From Bradyrhizobium sp. CB2312 (GTDB lineage Bacteria > Pseudomonadota > Alphaproteobacteria > Rhizobiales > Xanthobacteraceae): a DNA stretch of 64,000 nt. How positions within the stretch are numbered: position 1 is the stretch's first letter; each line of letters starts with the position of its first letter. Where the stretch lies: assembly GCF_029714425.1 (NCBI RefSeq), contig NZ_CP121668.1, positions 2,067,501-2,131,500 on the forward strand, read 5' to 3'. The translations under genes and the position numbers were made by a program. The notes beneath the pieces were generated by a model. That model was not told the origin of the DNA. It saw nothing but the letters and a program-made list of their open reading frames with translations, and did no database searches. Shown here piece after piece: positions 41,752 to 50,614 of the stretch.

Positions 41752-43092
41752 TCAGGCCGTCCGTGGCGGCAGCGGCGGCACCTTGCCTTCCCTGGCTTCC
41801 TGGCTGAACAGCGTCTGCATCCGCGTCAGGTAGGCATCCGGCGTGATCTTGTTGAGCCAGACCTGCTCGATGCCCTCGATGAGGTAGGAGTTGGTCGCGC
41901 CCGGCCAGAACGTCCAGGTGGTGAAGCCGTACTGTCCCTTGCTGAAGGCCTCGTGCAAATTCGCGATGGTCTTCTCGAACAGCGGATAGCCGATACCGCT
42001 CAGCATCTCCGGCGGCAGATCCTTGACCGGCAGCGCCCACTTCCCCGGCCAGTCGCGGTTCATCGCTTCGTAGAACTTGCGCGTGAGCATGAACTCGAAC
42101 ACGGCGGCGGCGCCTTCCACGTTCTGCGAGGTTTTCGCGATCGACAGCGTCGCGCCGCAGGCCAGATGCACCAGCGACCCCGTGAAGGCCGAGCCGAGCG
42201 TCGGCGTCGGCGCCACGTCCATGACCGTGTCGGGCTTCGACATGCCGTAGGACTTGGTGCCGAACGACCAGGTTCCGCTGAACGCCATCGCGGCCTTGGC
42301 ATTCACGACCTGGAGGAAGCTTTGCTCAATCGTCAGCGAGAAGTAATTCTTGCCGAAATAGCCCTTGTTGTACCAGGCCTTGGATAGTTCGACGGCCTCG
42401 ACGAAAGGCGGCGCTGTCCAGGGCAGCTCGCCCGAGAGCGCCTTGCGGACATTGTCAGGGCCCGCGACGTTGTTGAAGAACACCGTCATCAGCCACTCGT
42501 TGACGCCCTTCCAGTCGGCATTGCCGGCGCCAAAGGGGATGATGCCCTTGGCGAGCGCGGCGTCTGCGACCTCTTCCATCTCCTTGCGGTTGGTCGGCAG
42601 CTTCCAGCCGTTCTGCTTGAACAGCTCCTTGTTGTAGAAGAGATGCATCGACTCGTAGTCGCGCGGCAACGCATAGAGCTTGCCGCCATAGACGCTGGTG
42701 TTGAGCAGCGGTGCGAGGAAACGTTCCTTCCACTTGTATTTCCCGGCGAAATCGTCGAGCGGCAGCACCTGGCCGGCATTCGCGATCGCGGTGAGATAGG
42801 CGGGGCCTGCGGTCTGCACGATGTCAGGGCCGTTGCCGGCGACGAGGGCGACCTTCAGCAGGTTGTTGACCGCTGCGCCCTTCACTTCGAGCTGGAGCAG
42901 ATACTTGTCCTGCGAAGCATTGAAGGCCTCGACCAGATCGTTGCGCAGCGCAGCCTGACCGTCGGAATTCGCCTGGCCGAACCAGAACGTCACGACCTTG
43001 CGCCCGTCCTGGGCGTACGCACCGCGCGGCAGGCCTGCCGCAAGAGCCGCGGCGGGAATGGAAGCAACGAGCTGGCGTCGGGTCATGGTCAT
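41752..43092 (-). CDS. Extracellular solute-binding protein, CUT1 sugar type
   Basis: A 446-residue periplasmic receptor of the SBP_bac_1 family. The leader begins MTMTRRQLVASIPAAALAAG (twin arginine) and ends near AYA. The mature part has the family pattern KVALVAGNGPDIVQTAGPAYL, YALPRDYESMHLFYNKELFK and ADWKGVNEWL. It is transcribed first in the transporter operon, divergent from lacI. The ligand is probably an oligosaccharide, glycoside or nucleoside-like compound, judging from the ADP-ribosylglycohydrolase-family neighbour. Confidence 0.9.
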   Translation of the reverse strand: MTMTRRQLVASIPAAALAAGLPRGAYAQDGRKVVTFWFGQANSDGQAALRNDLVEAFNASQDKYLLQLEVKGAAVNNLLKVALVAGNGPDIVQTAGPAYLTAIANAGQVLPLDDFAGKYKWKERFLAPLLNTSVYGGKLYALPRDYESMHLFYNKELFKQNGWKLPTNRKEMEEVADAALAKGIIPFGAGNADWKGVNEWLMTVFFNNVAGPDNVRKALSGELPWTAPPFVEAVELSKAWYNKGYFGKNYFSLTIEQSFLQVVNAKAAMAFSGTWSFGTKSYGMSKPDTVMDVAPTPTLGSAFTGSLVHLACGATLSIAKTSQNVEGAAAVFEFMLTRKFYEAMNRDWPGKWALPVKDLPPEMLSGIGYPLFEKTIANLHEAFSKGQYGFTTWTFWPGATNSYLIEGIEQVWLNKITPDAYLTRMQTLFSQEAREGKVPPLPPRTA

Positions 43093-43144
43093 GGCGAAGA
43101 ACCTCGGTTTCCTCGGGGCACGGTGGCAATTGTTGATTTTGCCT

Positions 43145-43162
43145 TAGTAATACGTATAACTA
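43145..43162. promoter_or_regulatory. LacI-type operator in the divergent spacer
   Basis: TAGT-A-ATACGTAT-A-ACTA is an 18-bp inverted repeat with a single mismatched pair and the central CG typical of LacI-family sites. It lies 7 bases before the lacI start and 53 bases before the start of the divergent binding-protein gene, so it can control both. Confidence 0.7.
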
Positions 43163-43168
43163 GGCGCG

Positions 43169-44224
43169 ATGGCGACGTCAACAACGAGGACGAAGCGGGG
43201 GAAAGGGCGCGACGAAGCGGCGCCGTCCCGCCCCACGCAGAAGGATATTGCGCTCGCGGCCGGCGTTTCGCAGGCCGCGGTGTCACTCGTCCTGAACAAG
43301 GCTGAGACACCCTCCGTCCCACCGGGGACGCGCACGCGCATCCTCGAAGTCGCGCAAGAGCTGGGCTACCGGCCGAACCATCCGGCGCGCATGCTGCGCA
43401 GCGCACGGACCATGACGTTCGCGTGCGTCATTCCTGATATCACCAACCCGTTCTATCCGGGCCTCGTGCGCGGCCTGCAGACCGTTGCGGCGCCGGCTGG
43501 CTATGACGTGCTGATCTTCGACACCGACGGGCAGCCCGAGCGCGAGGCGCGCGCGATCGACTGGTTGCTGCAAGGCCGCGCCGACGGCGTCGTTGCGACC
43601 TTCTTTCATCTGCGCGTGCCGCAGCTTGCGGTGCTCGCACGCAAGGGCATTCCGCTGGTGCGGCTGGAGAGCCGGCACAAGCCGGACGGGCCGCTCGCGA
43701 TCGACAGCGTCTATATCGACAACGCGGAAGCCGCCGCAGAGATGACGCGGCTCCTCATTGCGCGCGGGCATCGCCGCATCACCATGATCCAGGCCGAATT
43801 CGGCCCGAGCCAGCGCCGCGCGCAGGGCTACGGCGCAGTGATGCGGGAAGCAGGGCTTACCCCCGATTTCATCACCGACAGCGCCTATTCGGAAGAATCC
43901 GGCGCGCGCGCGATGAAGCGACTGCTCGAACGCAAGGGCGAGCGCCCGACCGCCGTGTTCGGCGCTAGCGACGTGCTGGCGCTCGGTGCGATGGAAGCGG
44001 CGCGCGGCGCGGGGCTGTCCATTCCCAACGATATCGCAATCGCAGGCTTCGACGACATTCCGGTGGCAAAGCTGCTCGGCCTCACCACGGTGCGGCAGCC
44101 GGAGTTCGACCTCGGCGCGCTGGCGGCGAGGACGCTGGTGAAGCGGCTCGCGCCGGGCGGACTCGAGGCGCCCGGCAGGAGCCATGAGCTGAAATTCGAG
44201 ATCATGCAACGCTCGTCGGTCTGA
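43169..44224 (+). CDS. LacI-family transcriptional regulator
   Basis: The 351-residue protein has a basic N-terminal tail, the LacI helix-turn-helix (TQKDIALAAGVSQAAVSLVL) and hinge helix region RPNHPARMLRSARTM. A periplasmic-binding-protein-like effector domain follows, with FACVIPDITNPFYPGLVRGL and IAIAGFDDIPVAKLLGLTTV. It is divergent from the sugar ABC operon, with an operator between them, and is followed by the ADP-ribosylglycohydrolase-family gene. The effector is presumably the transported compound or its product. Confidence 0.92.
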   Translation: MATSTTRTKRGKGRDEAAPSRPTQKDIALAAGVSQAAVSLVLNKAETPSVPPGTRTRILEVAQELGYRPNHPARMLRSARTMTFACVIPDITNPFYPGLVRGLQTVAAPAGYDVLIFDTDGQPEREARAIDWLLQGRADGVVATFFHLRVPQLAVLARKGIPLVRLESRHKPDGPLAIDSVYIDNAEAAAEMTRLLIARGHRRITMIQAEFGPSQRRAQGYGAVMREAGLTPDFITDSAYSEESGARAMKRLLERKGERPTAVFGASDVLALGAMEAARGAGLSIPNDIAIAGFDDIPVAKLLGLTTVRQPEFDLGALAARTLVKRLAPGGLEAPGRSHELKFEIMQRSSV

Positions 44225-44258
44225 CCGGGCGACGCAGATTGAACGCGGGAGTGAACAA

Positions 44259-46409
44259 GTGACCTCTATTCCTCATGATTACGCGGAGCGCGTCTATGCC
44301 GGCGTGCTCGGCAAGCTCATCGGCGTCTATCTCGGCCGGCCCTTCGAGGGCTGGACCTATGAGCGCATCATGCAGGAGCTCGGGTCGATCAACTATTACG
44401 TCAACGAGCGCCGCGACGTCGCGCTGCGCTCGCACCATCTGGTCGTCACCGACGACGACGTCTCCGGCACCTTTGCATTTCCGCGCGCGCTCGCCGACAA
44501 CGGCTATCCGAAGCGCCTGACCGCAAAGCAGATCGGCCAGGCCTGGTTGAACTACATCGTCGAAGAGCGTGCCGTGCTATGGTGGGGCGGCATCGGCAAT
44601 TCCACCGAACACACCGCTTATCTCCGCCTGAAGTCCGGCATATCAGCGCCGCAGAGCGGCTCGATCGAGCTGAACGGCGCCACGGTGGCCGAGCAGATCG
44701 GCGCGCAGATCTTCATCGACGGCTGGGCGATGGTGAGCCCCGGCAATCCCGAGCAGGCCGCCTATCTCGCCGACCAGGCCGGGCGCGTCAGCCATGACGG
44801 CGAATCCGTGCATGCCGCAAAACTGCTCGCGGCGATGGAGGCGCAGGCTTTCGTCGAGCGCGACGTGCAGAAGCTGATCGACACGGGCCTTGCCTTCGTG
44901 CCGAAAGACGCGTTGATCCGCCGCGTCGTCAACGACGTCCGCGACTGGCATGCCGGTGACAACGGCGACGACTGGGAGCGCACGCGCGCGCTGATCGCCG
45001 AGCGTTACGGCTACGACAAATTCCTCGGCAATTGCCATGTCGTGCCGAACCATGCGCTGATCATCCTGGCAACGCTCTACGGCGAGAACAGCTTTCAGGA
45101 GGCGATGCGGATCGCCAACACGGCCGGCTGGGACACCGATTGCAACGCCGGCAATGTCGGCTGCCTGTTCGGCATCCGCACCGGCCTTGCCGGCCTCGAC
45201 GCCGGACCCGATTTCCGGACCCCCATCGCCGACCGTATGTACATCTCGACCGCCGATGGCGGTGCCGCGATCACCGATGCGGTGATCGAGACGCAGTCGC
45301 TGGTCGCGGCGGGATTGGCGCTCGCCGGTGCGCCCGCACTCGCGGTTGCCAAGAACGGTGCTCGTTTCAACTTCAATTTCCCGGGCAGCTTGCAGGGCTT
45401 CCACGTCAAGAATGGCTCGCCGGCGCGGCTGCACGAGGCCGAGCTCAGCAACGTCGCCGGCCACAGCCGGACCGGCGAGCGCAGCCTTGCGATCGACTTC
45501 CGCCGCCTCGCGCCGGGTCGCGTGGCGCGCATCGCCAGCCCGACCTTCTTCGACCGGGAGGTGTTCACGATGCCGACCTATCAGCTGGTCTCCTGTCCGA
45601 CGCTTTATTCCGGGCAGCGCGTCGAATGTCGGCTGGAGTCGGAGACGGACAGCGGCACGGTCGCCGCGCGCCTCTTCGCCAGCGTCTATGACGAGCGCGA
45701 CGAGCTGGTACAGATCTATGGCGATGCGCAGGAGCTGACCGGCGGTTGCGAGGCCGTGCTGAGCTGGCAGGTGCCGGAGACGCACGCCTATCCGGTCTTC
45801 GAGATCGGCATCGAGATCGAGACGCTCGATCCGCTCGGCGTCGACGGCACGCTGTATCTGGATTACCTGACCTGGGGCGGTGCGGCCGACACGGTGCTGA
45901 AGCGGCCGGACAACAATCTCAGCACGATGTGGAAGCACGCCTGGGTCAACAATGTCAGCCAGTTCCAGACTCGCTGGGAAGGCCTGCGCGTCACCAATGG
46001 CGACGGTCTCGGCTTCATCTCGCAGGGCTCACGCGACTGGAAGGATTATCGCGTGACCACGGAGATCGCGCCGCTGCTTGCGAATGCCTGGGGCCTCGCC
46101 GCGCGCGTGCAGGGCCGCGAGCGCTATTATGCGCTGATGTTCGATCACGCGGAGGGCGGCCGCGTGCGCCTGGTGAAGCGGGTGCATGACGAAGTGGTGC
46201 TCGCCAGCGAGCGCTTCGCCTGGGAGCTCGACCGCAAATACAAGGTCGAGCTGCGCGTGTTCGGCACCGGGATCGAGGCCTATGTCGACGGCACGAAGCT
46301 GTTCAGCGTGCAGGATGCCGGCGAGCTTCCCTTGATGGGCGGCGCGGTCGCGCTGGTCGTCGACAGCGGATCGATCTCGGCGGAAGAGGTGAGGGTGGCG
46401 CCGCTCTAG
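44259..46409 (+). CDS. ADP-ribosylglycohydrolase-family protein with C-terminal beta-rich region
   Basis: The first about 345 residues match the ADP-ribosylglycohydrolase (DraG) fold. The N-terminal metal motif is HLVVTDDDVSGTFAFPRAL and the C-terminal one is NTAGWDTDCNAGNVGCLFG. The remaining 370 residues are beta-rich (two parts, about 370-540 and 560-716) and look like a carbohydrate-binding or laminin-G-type module. There is no signal peptide, so it acts in the cytoplasm. The GTG start has a GGGAG box. The gene follows lacI in a sugar-uptake locus, so it probably cleaves an N- or O-glycosidic bond in the imported compound rather than modifying proteins. Confidence 0.8.
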   Translation: MTSIPHDYAERVYAGVLGKLIGVYLGRPFEGWTYERIMQELGSINYYVNERRDVALRSHHLVVTDDDVSGTFAFPRALADNGYPKRLTAKQIGQAWLNYIVEERAVLWWGGIGNSTEHTAYLRLKSGISAPQSGSIELNGATVAEQIGAQIFIDGWAMVSPGNPEQAAYLADQAGRVSHDGESVHAAKLLAAMEAQAFVERDVQKLIDTGLAFVPKDALIRRVVNDVRDWHAGDNGDDWERTRALIAERYGYDKFLGNCHVVPNHALIILATLYGENSFQEAMRIANTAGWDTDCNAGNVGCLFGIRTGLAGLDAGPDFRTPIADRMYISTADGGAAITDAVIETQSLVAAGLALAGAPALAVAKNGARFNFNFPGSLQGFHVKNGSPARLHEAELSNVAGHSRTGERSLAIDFRRLAPGRVARIASPTFFDREVFTMPTYQLVSCPTLYSGQRVECRLESETDSGTVAARLFASVYDERDELVQIYGDAQELTGGCEAVLSWQVPETHAYPVFEIGIEIETLDPLGVDGTLYLDYLTWGGAADTVLKRPDNNLSTMWKHAWVNNVSQFQTRWEGLRVTNGDGLGFISQGSRDWKDYRVTTEIAPLLANAWGLAARVQGRERYYALMFDHAEGGRVRLVKRVHDEVVLASERFAWELDRKYKVELRVFGTGIEAYVDGTKLFSVQDAGELPLMGGAVALVVDSGSISAEEVRVAPL

Positions 46410-46416
46410 CGGCGCC

Positions 46417-47211
46417 TCACTCTGCGGCGATCGTCATCCCGTAACCCAGCCGCTTCGAAATCCCACCGGCGCAGTCGCGCAGCGCATGCGCGATCGGGCT
46501 GTCCCAGCGAGCATCAAACGTGCCTTCCGGCCCCATCGCGGTGATGACCAGCGCGACATGGCCGGAATGGTCGAACACGGGTGCTGCGAACGCGTTGACG
46601 CCGGGCAGGGGATCGCCGAGCGCGCGGGCGAGGCCATGCTTGCGGACTTCGGTGAGCATTTCGGCGACCTTGGCGCCTTTCACGGCGCGCTTCGGATTGT
46701 AGCCGACGCCGTGGCGGTCGAGCCCGCTTTCGAGCGCGGCGTTGATGGTCTTCTCCGGCAGGAACGCGGCAAAGGCGCGGCCCGTGGCGGTCTCCAGCAG
46801 CGCCATCACCGAGCCTGCACGCATCACGATGTGCACGGGTTGGCCGGGCTCTTCCAGCTGCACCACGGTCGGGCCATGCGTGCCCCAGACCGCGAGCGAG
46901 ACGGCGTGGCCGATCTGGCTCGCAAGGCCCGCGATCTTCGGCCGCGCGATGCGTACGCCGGACAGGCGCCTCAGGCTGATCAGGCCGAGCTCCAGCGCCA
47001 GCGCGCCGATCTCGTAGCGGCCGGTGGTCTCGTCCTGCTCGATCAGGCCGGTGCGGGAGAAGCTGGCGAGATAGGGATGCGCCTTGGCCGGCGTCATGCC
47101 GGCCTCGCGGGCGAGATCGCGCAGCATCATCGGCTCGCCGCTCCTGGCGAGCGCGCGGAGCAATTCTCCGCCGACCTCGATCGACTGGATGCCGCGGCTT
47201 TCTCTCTTCAT
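46417..47211 (-). CDS. IclR-family transcriptional regulator
   Basis: The 264-residue protein has an IclR winged helix (VGGELLRALARSGEPMMLRD, EAGMTPAKAHPYLASFSRTG). The effector domain contains GHAVSLAVWGTHGPTVVQLE, LLETATGRAFAAFLP and VNAFAAPVFDHSGHVALVIT. ATG 47211 has a GGAGG box; the frame is open upstream across the repeat. Its neighbours on the same strand are an FAD dehydrogenase and a binding protein, the likely targets. Confidence 0.9.
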   Translation of the reverse strand: MKRESRGIQSIEVGGELLRALARSGEPMMLRDLAREAGMTPAKAHPYLASFSRTGLIEQDETTGRYEIGALALELGLISLRRLSGVRIARPKIAGLASQIGHAVSLAVWGTHGPTVVQLEEPGQPVHIVMRAGSVMALLETATGRAFAAFLPEKTINAALESGLDRHGVGYNPKRAVKGAKVAEMLTEVRKHGLARALGDPLPGVNAFAAPVFDHSGHVALVITAMGPEGTFDARWDSPIAHALRDCAGGISKRLGYGMTIAAE

Positions 47212-47240
47212 GCGCCTCCGATGCGCTTGAGTTTTTGTTT

Positions 47241-47289
47241 GAGCATGATCCTTTCGGAAAACCGCTGCACACTTTTCCGGATCATGCTC
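47241..47289. repeat. Palindromic intergenic repeat, family A short copy
   Basis: GAGCATGATCC (47241-47251) and GGATCATGCTC (47279-47289) are exact inverted ends. The 49-base element also pairs GGAAAACCG-like and CTTTTCC-like inner parts. It ends at the first base of the FAD-dehydrogenase stop codon and may act as its terminator. Confidence 0.85.
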
Positions 47290-49022
47290 TACGCCGCGTC
47301 GCGCTTGGTGGCGCTGTCGGCGAGATGACGGCCGGCAATGTAGCCGAAGGTCAGCGCCGGCCCAAGCGTGATGCCCGCGCCGGGATAATTGCCGCCCATG
47401 ATGCTCGCCATGTCGTTGCCGGCGGCATAGAGCCCGGGAATCACCCGGCCCTCGGCGTCGAGCGCCCGCGCATTCTCGTCGGTGACGATGCCGGCATAGG
47501 TGCCGAGATCGCCGATCACCATCCTGATGGCGTAGAACGGGCCGTTCTCGATCGGGGCAACGCACGGGTTTGGGCCGTGCAGCGCATCGCCCTGGTAACG
47601 GTTATAGGCTTTTGAGCCCTTGCCGAAGGCGGCATCGTGCCCCAGCGGGGCGGTCGCATTGAACTGCCTGACGGTCTCGGTGAAAGCCTTGGCGTCGATG
47701 CCGGCCTTCGCCGCGAGCGCCTCCAGCGTGTCGCCGCGCATGAGATAGCCGGTATCGAGGTGATGACCCAGCGGCATCGGGAACGGCGGTACGCAGCCGA
47801 GGCCGTACTTTCGAAGTGTCGGGTGATCGCAGACGAGATAGGCCGCGATCTCCTCGCCAGGCTTTGCGGCCTTGATCATGGCCTGGACGAAGTCGTGATA
47901 GGAATTGCCCTCATTGGCAAAGCGCTTGCCGTCGCGCATCACCGCGATCACGCCGGGTTTGGCGCGGTCGATGAAATGCGGCATCACGCCCTTCGATCCG
48001 TCCTTGCGCGTGGTCAGCGACACCGGCACCCACGCCGCCGCATTCGGCAGCCGGTCCTCGACATGCCCGCCGGCGCTTTCAGCAAGGCGCAGGCCATCGC
48101 CGGTATTGCCGGTCGGTCCCGGCGAAAAATGCTCAACGCCGGTCGGCGCATGCGGGAACATCTTCTTGCGTCGTTCGACGTCGTGTGGGAAGCCGCCGCA
48201 GGCGAGCACGACGCCCTGCCGCGCGCGGACGCGCACGTCGCGGCCCTCACGCGACACTGTCGCGCCGGTGACCGCGCCGTTCTCGACCGTCAGCTCGCGC
48301 ACCGGCGAGGACCGCCACATCGGAATCTTCAGATCCTGCGCCGACTTCGCGAGACGCCCGGCGAGCGCATTGCCGTTGGTCAGCGTCATGCCGCGGCCGT
48401 AGCGCATCACGTCCATCAGGTGGCGCGACAGGCGTTTTGCGACATAAACCGCCGAGGTCAGCGACTTCGTCACCCGCATGAAGTGGATGATCTCCTTGCC
48501 GCTTCCGAGCATCATGCCGAACACGGTGAGCTCGGGCAGGGGCATGCCGAGGGCCTTGATGGAGTCACCGAGCTCGCGGCCGTCGAACGGTCGCGTCACC
48601 ATGGAGCGGCCGCCCTGCGCTCCGCCAGGCGCTTCGGCGTGATAGTCCGGGAAGACCAGCGGCATGTCGAAGCGCAGCGCAGTCTTGGTGGTGAAGAAAT
48701 CGACGGCTTCAGGGCCGGCGCTCAGGAAAGCGTCGACGCGCGCGGCGTCGTAATTGTTGCCGGCCTCGTGCCGCAGATAAGTGCGCGCCTGCTCCGGCGT
48801 CTCCGTGATGCCATAGGCCTTCGCCAGCGACGTGCTGGGAATCCACAGCCAGCCGCCGGAGCGGGCGGTGGTGCCGCCGAAGCGCGGCTCCTTCTCGACG
48901 ATCAGCACGTCGAGGCCGCGATAGCGCGCGGTGATCGCGGCCGACATGCCGGAGCACCCCGATCCGGCCACGAGCACATCGCACTCGTATGTTTCGCTTG
49001 CGTTGCGCTCGTTGCCGGTCAT
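47289..49022 (-). CDS. FAD-dependent dehydrogenase, 3-ketosteroid-delta1-dehydrogenase/fumarate-reductase family
   Basis: A 577-residue flavoprotein. The FAD-binding loop is DVLVAGSGCSGMSAAITARY, followed by FGGTTARSGGWLWIPSTSLA. The C-terminal part has LYAAGNDMASIMGGNYPGAG and ITLGPALTFGYIAGRHLADS, the family's closing signature. Enzymes of this family desaturate ketosteroids or reduce/oxidise enoates. It follows a branched-chain-type binding-protein gene by 7 bases, so substrate uptake and oxidation are probably linked. No steroid-degradation genes are nearby. Confidence 0.85.
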   Translation of the reverse strand: MTGNERNASETYECDVLVAGSGCSGMSAAITARYRGLDVLIVEKEPRFGGTTARSGGWLWIPSTSLAKAYGITETPEQARTYLRHEAGNNYDAARVDAFLSAGPEAVDFFTTKTALRFDMPLVFPDYHAEAPGGAQGGRSMVTRPFDGRELGDSIKALGMPLPELTVFGMMLGSGKEIIHFMRVTKSLTSAVYVAKRLSRHLMDVMRYGRGMTLTNGNALAGRLAKSAQDLKIPMWRSSPVRELTVENGAVTGATVSREGRDVRVRARQGVVLACGGFPHDVERRKKMFPHAPTGVEHFSPGPTGNTGDGLRLAESAGGHVEDRLPNAAAWVPVSLTTRKDGSKGVMPHFIDRAKPGVIAVMRDGKRFANEGNSYHDFVQAMIKAAKPGEEIAAYLVCDHPTLRKYGLGCVPPFPMPLGHHLDTGYLMRGDTLEALAAKAGIDAKAFTETVRQFNATAPLGHDAAFGKGSKAYNRYQGDALHGPNPCVAPIENGPFYAIRMVIGDLGTYAGIVTDENARALDAEGRVIPGLYAAGNDMASIMGGNYPGAGITLGPALTFGYIAGRHLADSATKRDAA

Positions 49023-49029
49023 CTGGACC

Positions 49030-50244
49030 TCACTTCTTCAGGAGCGGACATTTGGATTCGGAGACCGGGCGGAAGGCGTCCTCGCCCTTCACGGTCTTGA
49101 CGATCTCCAGATAGTCCCAGGGCTCCTTGGACTGCTCGGGCGTCTTCACCTTGGCGAGATACATGTCGCGGATGACGCGCCCGTCCTCGCGCAGCTTGCC
49201 GCCGTGCACGAACGTATCCTCGATCGGCAGCTCGCGCATCTTGGCCATCACCTTGGCCGGATCGTCGGTACCGGCGGCCTTGATGGCCTTGAGATAATGC
49301 AGCACCGAGCCATAGACGCCGGTCTGGATCATGGTCGGCATCACCTTGGTGCGCTCATAGAATTTCTTGGACCAGGCGCGGGTCGCCTCGTCCATGTTCC
49401 AGTAGGAGGCCGTGGTCATGTAGGTGCCCTGCGCGGCCTTCAACCCGATCGCATGTACGTCGGTGTCGAACATGAGCAAGCCCACGAGCTTCTGGCCGCC
49501 CTGCACCAGGCCGAACTCGCCGGACTGCTTGATCGCGTTATCGGTGTCCTGGCCGGCATTGGCGAAAGCGACGACGTCGGACTTCGAGCTTTGCGCCTGC
49601 AGCGCAAACGAGGAGAAGTCCGCGGTGTTGGTCGGATGCTTGACGCCGCCGAGCACCTTGCCGCCCATCTCATTGATGAAGCGCGTGGCGTCCTTCTCAA
49701 GCTGCTGGCCGAAGGCATAGTCGGCGGTGATGAAGTACCAGGATTTTCCGCCTTCCTTGATCACGGCGGAGGCCGTCACCTTCGACAGTGCGTAGGTGTC
49801 GTAGGTGAAGTGCACGGTGTTCGGGCTGCACAGCTCGTCGGTCAGCGAGCTCGCGCCGGGGCCGGAGAGCAGGGCGATCTTGTTGCGTTCGCGCACCATG
49901 TTGTGCACGGCGATCGCGATGCCGGAATTGGGGATGTCGACGACCGCGTCGACCTTGCCGTTGTCGAACCAGCCGCGCACGATCTGCACGCCGACGTCGG
50001 TCTTCATCTGGTGGTCGGCGCTGATGATCTCGATCGGCTTGCCGAGCACGGTCGGGCCGAATTCCTCCACCGCCATTTTTGCGGCCTCGACCGAGCCTGG
50101 CCCTGAGTTGTCGCGGCCCCAGCTCGACAGATCCGTCAGCACGCCGATCCGGACCGCGTCGTCGGAGACTTGCGCGTTCGCAACATTGGTCATGGCGGCC
50201 GATGTCATGGCCGCGAGCATGGCGCAGGCCAAAAGCCCTCTCAT
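49030..50244 (-). CDS. ABC transporter substrate-binding protein, branched-chain amino acid (LivK) type
   Basis: The 404-residue precursor has a signal peptide (MRGLLACAMLAAMTSAAMTN, ending near ANA) and a peripla_BP_6 fold. It contains VRIGVLTDLSSWGRDNSGPG, IEIISADHQMKTDVGVQIVR and WYFITADYAFGQQLEKDATR. Such proteins often bind aromatic or short organic acids rather than leucine. No livHMGF genes are adjacent. It is first in a unit with the FAD dehydrogenase. A sigma70-like promoter lies upstream. Confidence 0.9.
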   Translation of the reverse strand: MRGLLACAMLAAMTSAAMTNVANAQVSDDAVRIGVLTDLSSWGRDNSGPGSVEAAKMAVEEFGPTVLGKPIEIISADHQMKTDVGVQIVRGWFDNGKVDAVVDIPNSGIAIAVHNMVRERNKIALLSGPGASSLTDELCSPNTVHFTYDTYALSKVTASAVIKEGGKSWYFITADYAFGQQLEKDATRFINEMGGKVLGGVKHPTNTADFSSFALQAQSSKSDVVAFANAGQDTDNAIKQSGEFGLVQGGQKLVGLLMFDTDVHAIGLKAAQGTYMTTASYWNMDEATRAWSKKFYERTKVMPTMIQTGVYGSVLHYLKAIKAAGTDDPAKVMAKMRELPIEDTFVHGGKLREDGRVIRDMYLAKVKTPEQSKEPWDYLEIVKTVKGEDAFRPVSESKCPLLKK

Positions 50245-50299
50245 CGTTCTTCCCTCTCTTTTGTGGGCCGCCTGGCGCGGCCGGTTGTTCTGGCAGCAA

Positions 50300-50327
50300 A
50301 TTAGATATTAGCGAATGAGTTTGTCAA
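50300..50327 (-). promoter_or_regulatory. Sigma70-like promoter of the LivK-type gene
   Basis: Read on the minus strand: -35 TTGACA (50327-50322), a 16-base spacer, and -10 TCTAAT (50305-50300), five of six matches to TATAAT. It lies 56 bases upstream of the start codon. Confidence 0.5.
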
Positions 50328-50406
50328 TGGCGAATAACGCCGCGCGCGAGTTCCGGCATCGCCGGGGGAGACATCACGAAGAGGTGCGCGCAGCAGTTTC
50401 AACGCC

Positions 50407-50492
50407 CGTCATTGCGAGCGCAGCGAAGCAATCCAGAGTCTTTCAAAGGAGACAGTCTGGATTGCTTCGTCGCTTCGCTCCTCGCAACGACG
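50407..50492. repeat. Palindromic intergenic repeat in the leader of the MHS transporter gene
   Basis: The left half CGTCATTGCGAGCGCAGCGA and the right half ending CTCCTCGCAACGACG are inverted copies, with AGCAATCCAGA/TCTGGATTGCT in the middle. Translated, it gives the familiar spurious peptide VIASAAKQS...LLRRFAPRND. This is why the long upstream extension of the next gene is not real. Confidence 0.85.
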
Positions 50493-50614
50493 GTGTTGAA
50501 ACAGTTGTGCGCAACTGTCTCTCGCTGTGGTCCTCGTTGACGATTATGCTCGGACAAGTTGCAACCGCCATCACGATTGGCCATGATGCCATCTGGAATT
50601 CATGGGGCCTGGCA

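Noticed and set aside
47212..47565. In-frame extension of the IclR regulator upstream of 47211
   Set aside because: It crosses a palindromic repeat and the 3' end of the FAD-dehydrogenase gene; no IclR similarity there.
50315..50614. In-frame N-terminal extension of the MHS transporter
   Set aside because: It runs through an intergenic palindromic repeat that gives the well-known spurious peptide; family proteins start at about 50615.
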